A DNA stretch of 16,181 nucleotides from an uncultured Eubacteriales bacterium (lineage in GTDB: Bacteria; Bacillota; Clostridia; Lachnospirales; Lachnospiraceae), in the NCBI GenBank assembly GCA_900321915.1, contig ONXW01000393.1:1-16181 (forward strand), written 5' to 3'. A program made the translations under genes and the position numbers. The notes under the pieces are model-generated. The model was not told where the DNA came from. It made no database searches and saw nothing but the letters and a program-made list of their open reading frames with translations. Shown piece by piece: positions 14,198 through 16,181 of the stretch. Positions within the stretch are counted from its first letter, which is position 1. Each line of letters opens with the position of its first letter.

Positions 14198-14998
14198 TTA
14201 CAGTTCAATTTCTCCCTGAAAAACCTCCGTGGCAGGGCCGGTCATATAGACAAGATCCTCTTGCCTGTCCCAGCGGATGACCAGGTCGCCGCCCAGCAGG
14301 TGCACCGTCACGGTATCATCCGTATAACCGTGCAGGATACAGGCGACCGCCACAGCGCAGGCGCCTGTGCCGCAGGCCAGGGTTTCGCCGGATCCGCGCT
14401 CCCAGACACGCATCCGCACGTGGGAACGGTCCAGGACCTTCACAAATTCCGTGTTGGTGCGGTTCGGAAAGCGGGGATGGTTTTCCCAGGGCGGCCCGAT
14501 GACCGGAAGGTCGAGGATGGCCGGGTCATCCACGAAGACCACCGCGTGGGGATTCCCCATGGAAATGCCGGTGAAATTCGCCTCCGTGCCGTCGACGGCG
14601 ATTGCCTCGTCGATGGCGGAGGTGAGCTCGGGCCTTCCCATATTGACCGTGGCCGAGGAGACACGTCCGTCTTCCAGCTCCATGTGAAGGTGCTTGATGC
14701 CGGCCAGGGTTTCGATGGAAATATCGGTCCTGTCAACAATGCCGTGATCGTAGGCGTATTTCCCGACGCAGCGGATGCCGTTGCCGCACATTTCCCCGCG
14801 GGAACCGTCGGCGTTGTACATGGCCATCTCGCAGTCTGCCTTATCGGAAGGGTTGATGAGGATCAGGCCGTCGCCGCCGATCCCGAAATGACGGTCCGAG
14901 ACCCGGATCGCGGCGGAGGAAGGATCCTTCACCTTCTCCTCGAAGCCGTTGACATAGACATAATCATTGCCGCACCCGTGCATCTTGGTAAATTTCAA
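14198..14998 (-). CDS. dapF: Diaminopimelate epimerase DapF
   Basis: DapF interconverts LL- and meso-diaminopimelate, the last step before lysine and peptidoglycan precursor synthesis, using two cysteines without any cofactor. The 266-residue protein has both. Cys71 lies in GEMCGNGIRC and Cys209 in TLACGTGACA. Ligand residues are also present: Asn11 in GCGNDY, Asn62 in YNADGS, Asn149 in GNPHAVV, Asn182 in RTNTEF, and Glu200-Arg201 in VWERGSGE. It is therefore a complete, normal enzyme. The start is a TTG (14996-14998), supported by AGGAGG (15005-15010) 6 nt upstream and by the family start KFTKMHGCGND. A second DapF-fold gene ends 42 bp upstream and the two probably share a transcript. Confidence 0.95.
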   Translation of the reverse strand: MKFTKMHGCGNDYVYVNGFEEKVKDPSSAAIRVSDRHFGIGGDGLILINPSDKADCEMAMYNADGSRGEMCGNGIRCVGKYAYDHGIVDRTDISIETLAGIKHLHMELEDGRVSSATVNMGRPELTSAIDEAIAVDGTEANFTGISMGNPHAVVFVDDPAILDLPVIGPPWENHPRFPNRTNTEFVKVLDRSHVRMRVWERGSGETLACGTGACAVAVACILHGYTDDTVTVHLLGGDLVIRWDRQEDLVYMTGPATEVFQGEIEL

Positions 14999-15040
14999 CG
15001 GATAACCTCCTTTTCTGGTGGGAGAGCGAAAGCCGGGAAA

Positions 15041-15904
15041 CTATTTCAGCGCCCGTATCTGCTCGCTGAGTTCATTGCCCAGGGAAATGGATCCGACATA
15101 ATCGACGGCGCCGACCATGTAGACTTCGCCGTCCTCCCGGATCTCCACTTCCAGGATTCCGCCGGGCATGTGCACATACATGTTCCGGTCGGCCAGGCCC
15201 ATCCTGTATGCCGCGCAGGCGGCGGCGCAGGCGTTGGAGCCGCCGGCCAGGGTATAACCGGTGCCGCGCTCCCAGATCTCAATCTGGATGTTGGTGCGGT
15301 CCAGGACATTCAGCAGCTGGGTGTTGACCTTCTCGGGGAAATACTCCGCATTCTCGGAATGCTCGCCGATGCGGCAGACAATATCCTTTGAGATCTCATT
15401 CATCCAGATGACGCAGTGGGGATTCCCCAGGGACAGGCAGGTCGTGACATACGGGATCTTGCCGAACACCATGATCTGGTTCACCATCTCGCGCCGCTCG
15501 CCGGTCACGGGGATCTCATCGCTCCAGAAGGTGGGGATGCCCATGGAAACCTTCAGGCGCCTGCCTTCCTCGTTCAGGTAAATAACATGCTCCTCTCCGG
15601 CGTCGGTATCGAATGTAAAGCTGCTTTTCTGCACATATCCCTGGTCGCGGAGATAGCGGGCGAAGATAGCCATGCCGTTGCCGCTCCTGGCGGATACGCT
15701 GCCGTCGGCATTGTAGATTTTCACGTACATTCTTTCCCGGTCCAGGAAGGGGCCTACGAGAACGCCGTCCGCCCCGATGCCGAAGTGACGGTCGCAGAGG
15801 CGGGCGATGCCGGCGGCGGAGAGCACAACCGGGCTGCGGTTCGGGTCGTAGACCAGGTAGTCATTTCCCATACACTGGTATTTATAAGTTGTAATCTGTT
15901 CCAT
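15041..15904 (-). CDS. DapF-like protein lacking both catalytic cysteines
   Basis: This 287-residue protein has the DapF two-domain fold but not its chemistry. The segment aligned to CGNGIR reads SGNGMA, so the first catalytic cysteine is Ser74. The segment aligned to ACGTGACA reads AGGSNACA, so the second is Gly221. Ligand-binding positions remain: MGNDYLVYD, YNADGS, GNPHCV, VNTQLL, and WERG with Glu212-Arg213. The glutamate before the second cysteine in DapF is Tyr217 here. The frame is intact and codon use looks normal, so this is not a decaying pseudogene. It may bind an amino acid as a sensor or partner of DapF, or carry out another isomerisation. I recall Cys-less DapF homologues annotated as epimerases in other Firmicutes. 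ATG 15904 has AAGGAG 6 nt upstream. Confidence 0.85.
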   Translation of the reverse strand: MEQITTYKYQCMGNDYLVYDPNRSPVVLSAAGIARLCDRHFGIGADGVLVGPFLDRERMYVKIYNADGSVSARSGNGMAIFARYLRDQGYVQKSSFTFDTDAGEEHVIYLNEEGRRLKVSMGIPTFWSDEIPVTGERREMVNQIMVFGKIPYVTTCLSLGNPHCVIWMNEISKDIVCRIGEHSENAEYFPEKVNTQLLNVLDRTNIQIEIWERGTGYTLAGGSNACAAACAAYRMGLADRNMYVHMPGGILEVEIREDGEVYMVGAVDYVGSISLGNELSEQIRALK

Positions 15905-15948
15905 ATCGGTCTCCTTGTCAGATTCATTCTATAAATTAAGATATCATT

Positions 15949-15977
15949 ATTATATCGGATCCTCATGGAAAATACTA
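15949..15977 (-). promoter_or_regulatory. Probable promoter of the dapF-like/dapF cluster
   Basis: A perfect minus-strand TATAAT (plus positions 15949-15954) lies about 45 bp upstream of the first gene. The -35 region at 15972-15977 (TAGTAT on the minus strand) is weak. Confidence 0.5.
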
Positions 15978-16012
15978 CCGCAAATGTTCATGGGAAAGAA
16001 GAGAGCAGATAC

Positions 16013-16041
16013 TTGTATTTTGGCAGGAGATTTAGTATAAT
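16013..16041 (+). promoter_or_regulatory. Promoter of gap
   Basis: TTGTAT (16013-16018) and a perfect TATAAT (16036-16041) are 17 nt apart, about 48 bp before the gap start. Confidence 0.75.
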
Positions 16042-16088
16042 GTAGCAAATTGTTGATCATTAATAACAAATTCAAGGAGGATATTGTC

Positions 16089-16181
16089 ATGGTAAAAGTT
16101 GCGATTAACGGTTTCGGTCGTATCGGTCGTCTTGCTTTCAGACAGATGTTTGAGGCTGAGGGTTATGAGGTTGTTGCTATC
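16089..16181 (+). CDS. gap: Glyceraldehyde-3-phosphate dehydrogenase, N-terminus (partial)
   Basis: The first 31 residues of a type I GAPDH are present and the rest is beyond the window. [20 protein letters not shown] contains the NAD-binding GxGxxG (GFGRIG), followed by EGYEVVAI. In glycolysis GAPDH oxidises glyceraldehyde 3-phosphate to 1,3-bisphosphoglycerate. AAGGAGG (16074-16080) is 8 nt before the ATG. The codons are unlike those of neighbouring genes: Gly and Arg are GGT and CGT throughout, as expected of a very highly expressed gene. The catalytic cysteine region is outside the window. Confidence 0.95.
   Translation, partial: MVKVAINGFGRIGRLAFRQMFEAEGYEVVAI

Noticed and set aside
14195..15391. 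398-codon open frame on the plus strand across both dapF genes
   Set aside because: It is antisense to two well-supported enzymes, has no good ribosome site, and its translation has no recognisable domain. Long antisense frames are expected in GC-rich coding DNA.
1..16181. tRNA, rRNA, insertion sequence, phage or defence genes
   Set aside because: I looked through both strands and the gaps and found no cloverleaf, transposase, integrase, terminal repeats or defence-type domains.

Overview
The window looks like a chromosomal piece of a GC-rich member of the Clostridia, most likely a Lachnospiraceae-type Firmicute. This is inferred from strong AGGAGG-type ribosome binding sites, near-consensus sigma-A promoters, a CdaA/CdaR pair, a PcrA C-terminus with its Tudor-like domain, and the style of the DapF, DUF3048 and GAPDH proteins. 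I see no mobile element, CRISPR array, tRNA or rRNA. Gene content is mostly core or lineage-conserved.

Left part (1-4622): the 3' end of pcrA; a small membrane protein with an acidic segment and 11-residue helical repeats, behind a strong promoter and a hairpin-rich leader; an iron-sulfur 23S rRNA m5U methyltransferase (RlmD/RlmCD type); a DUF3048 lipoprotein; and, convergent with it, a LarE-type sulfur-insertion enzyme with its own promoter and a three-cysteine pattern.

Middle (4623-6699): a DUF6935-like protein of unknown function; then a roughly 220-nt intergenic block rich in nested hairpins that ends in a textbook intrinsic terminator and looks like an independent structured RNA (raiA-motif-like is my best guess); then a membrane-anchored HExxH metalloprotease-like DUF3810 protein.

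Right-centre (6808-13236): a tightly packed seven-gene operon. It holds two unknown membrane proteins, the c-di-AMP synthase CdaA, its partner CdaR, an HPr-like phosphocarrier with both His15 and Ser46, a Wzy-like polysaccharide polymerase and a PLP aminotransferase, and it ends at a 16-bp hairpin. Almost every junction overlaps, many as ATGA, so translation is probably coupled. The glmM gene that usually follows cdaR in Firmicutes is absent here.

Right end (13515-16181): a minus-strand cluster of a second DapF-fold protein, a canonical DapF and a cytidylate-kinase-like protein, divergent from gap (glyceraldehyde-3-phosphate dehydrogenase), whose 5' end closes the window. The first DapF-like protein has lost both catalytic cysteines but keeps the ligand-binding residues. 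The Cys-less DapF paralogue and the structured RNA are the two observations I would follow first.
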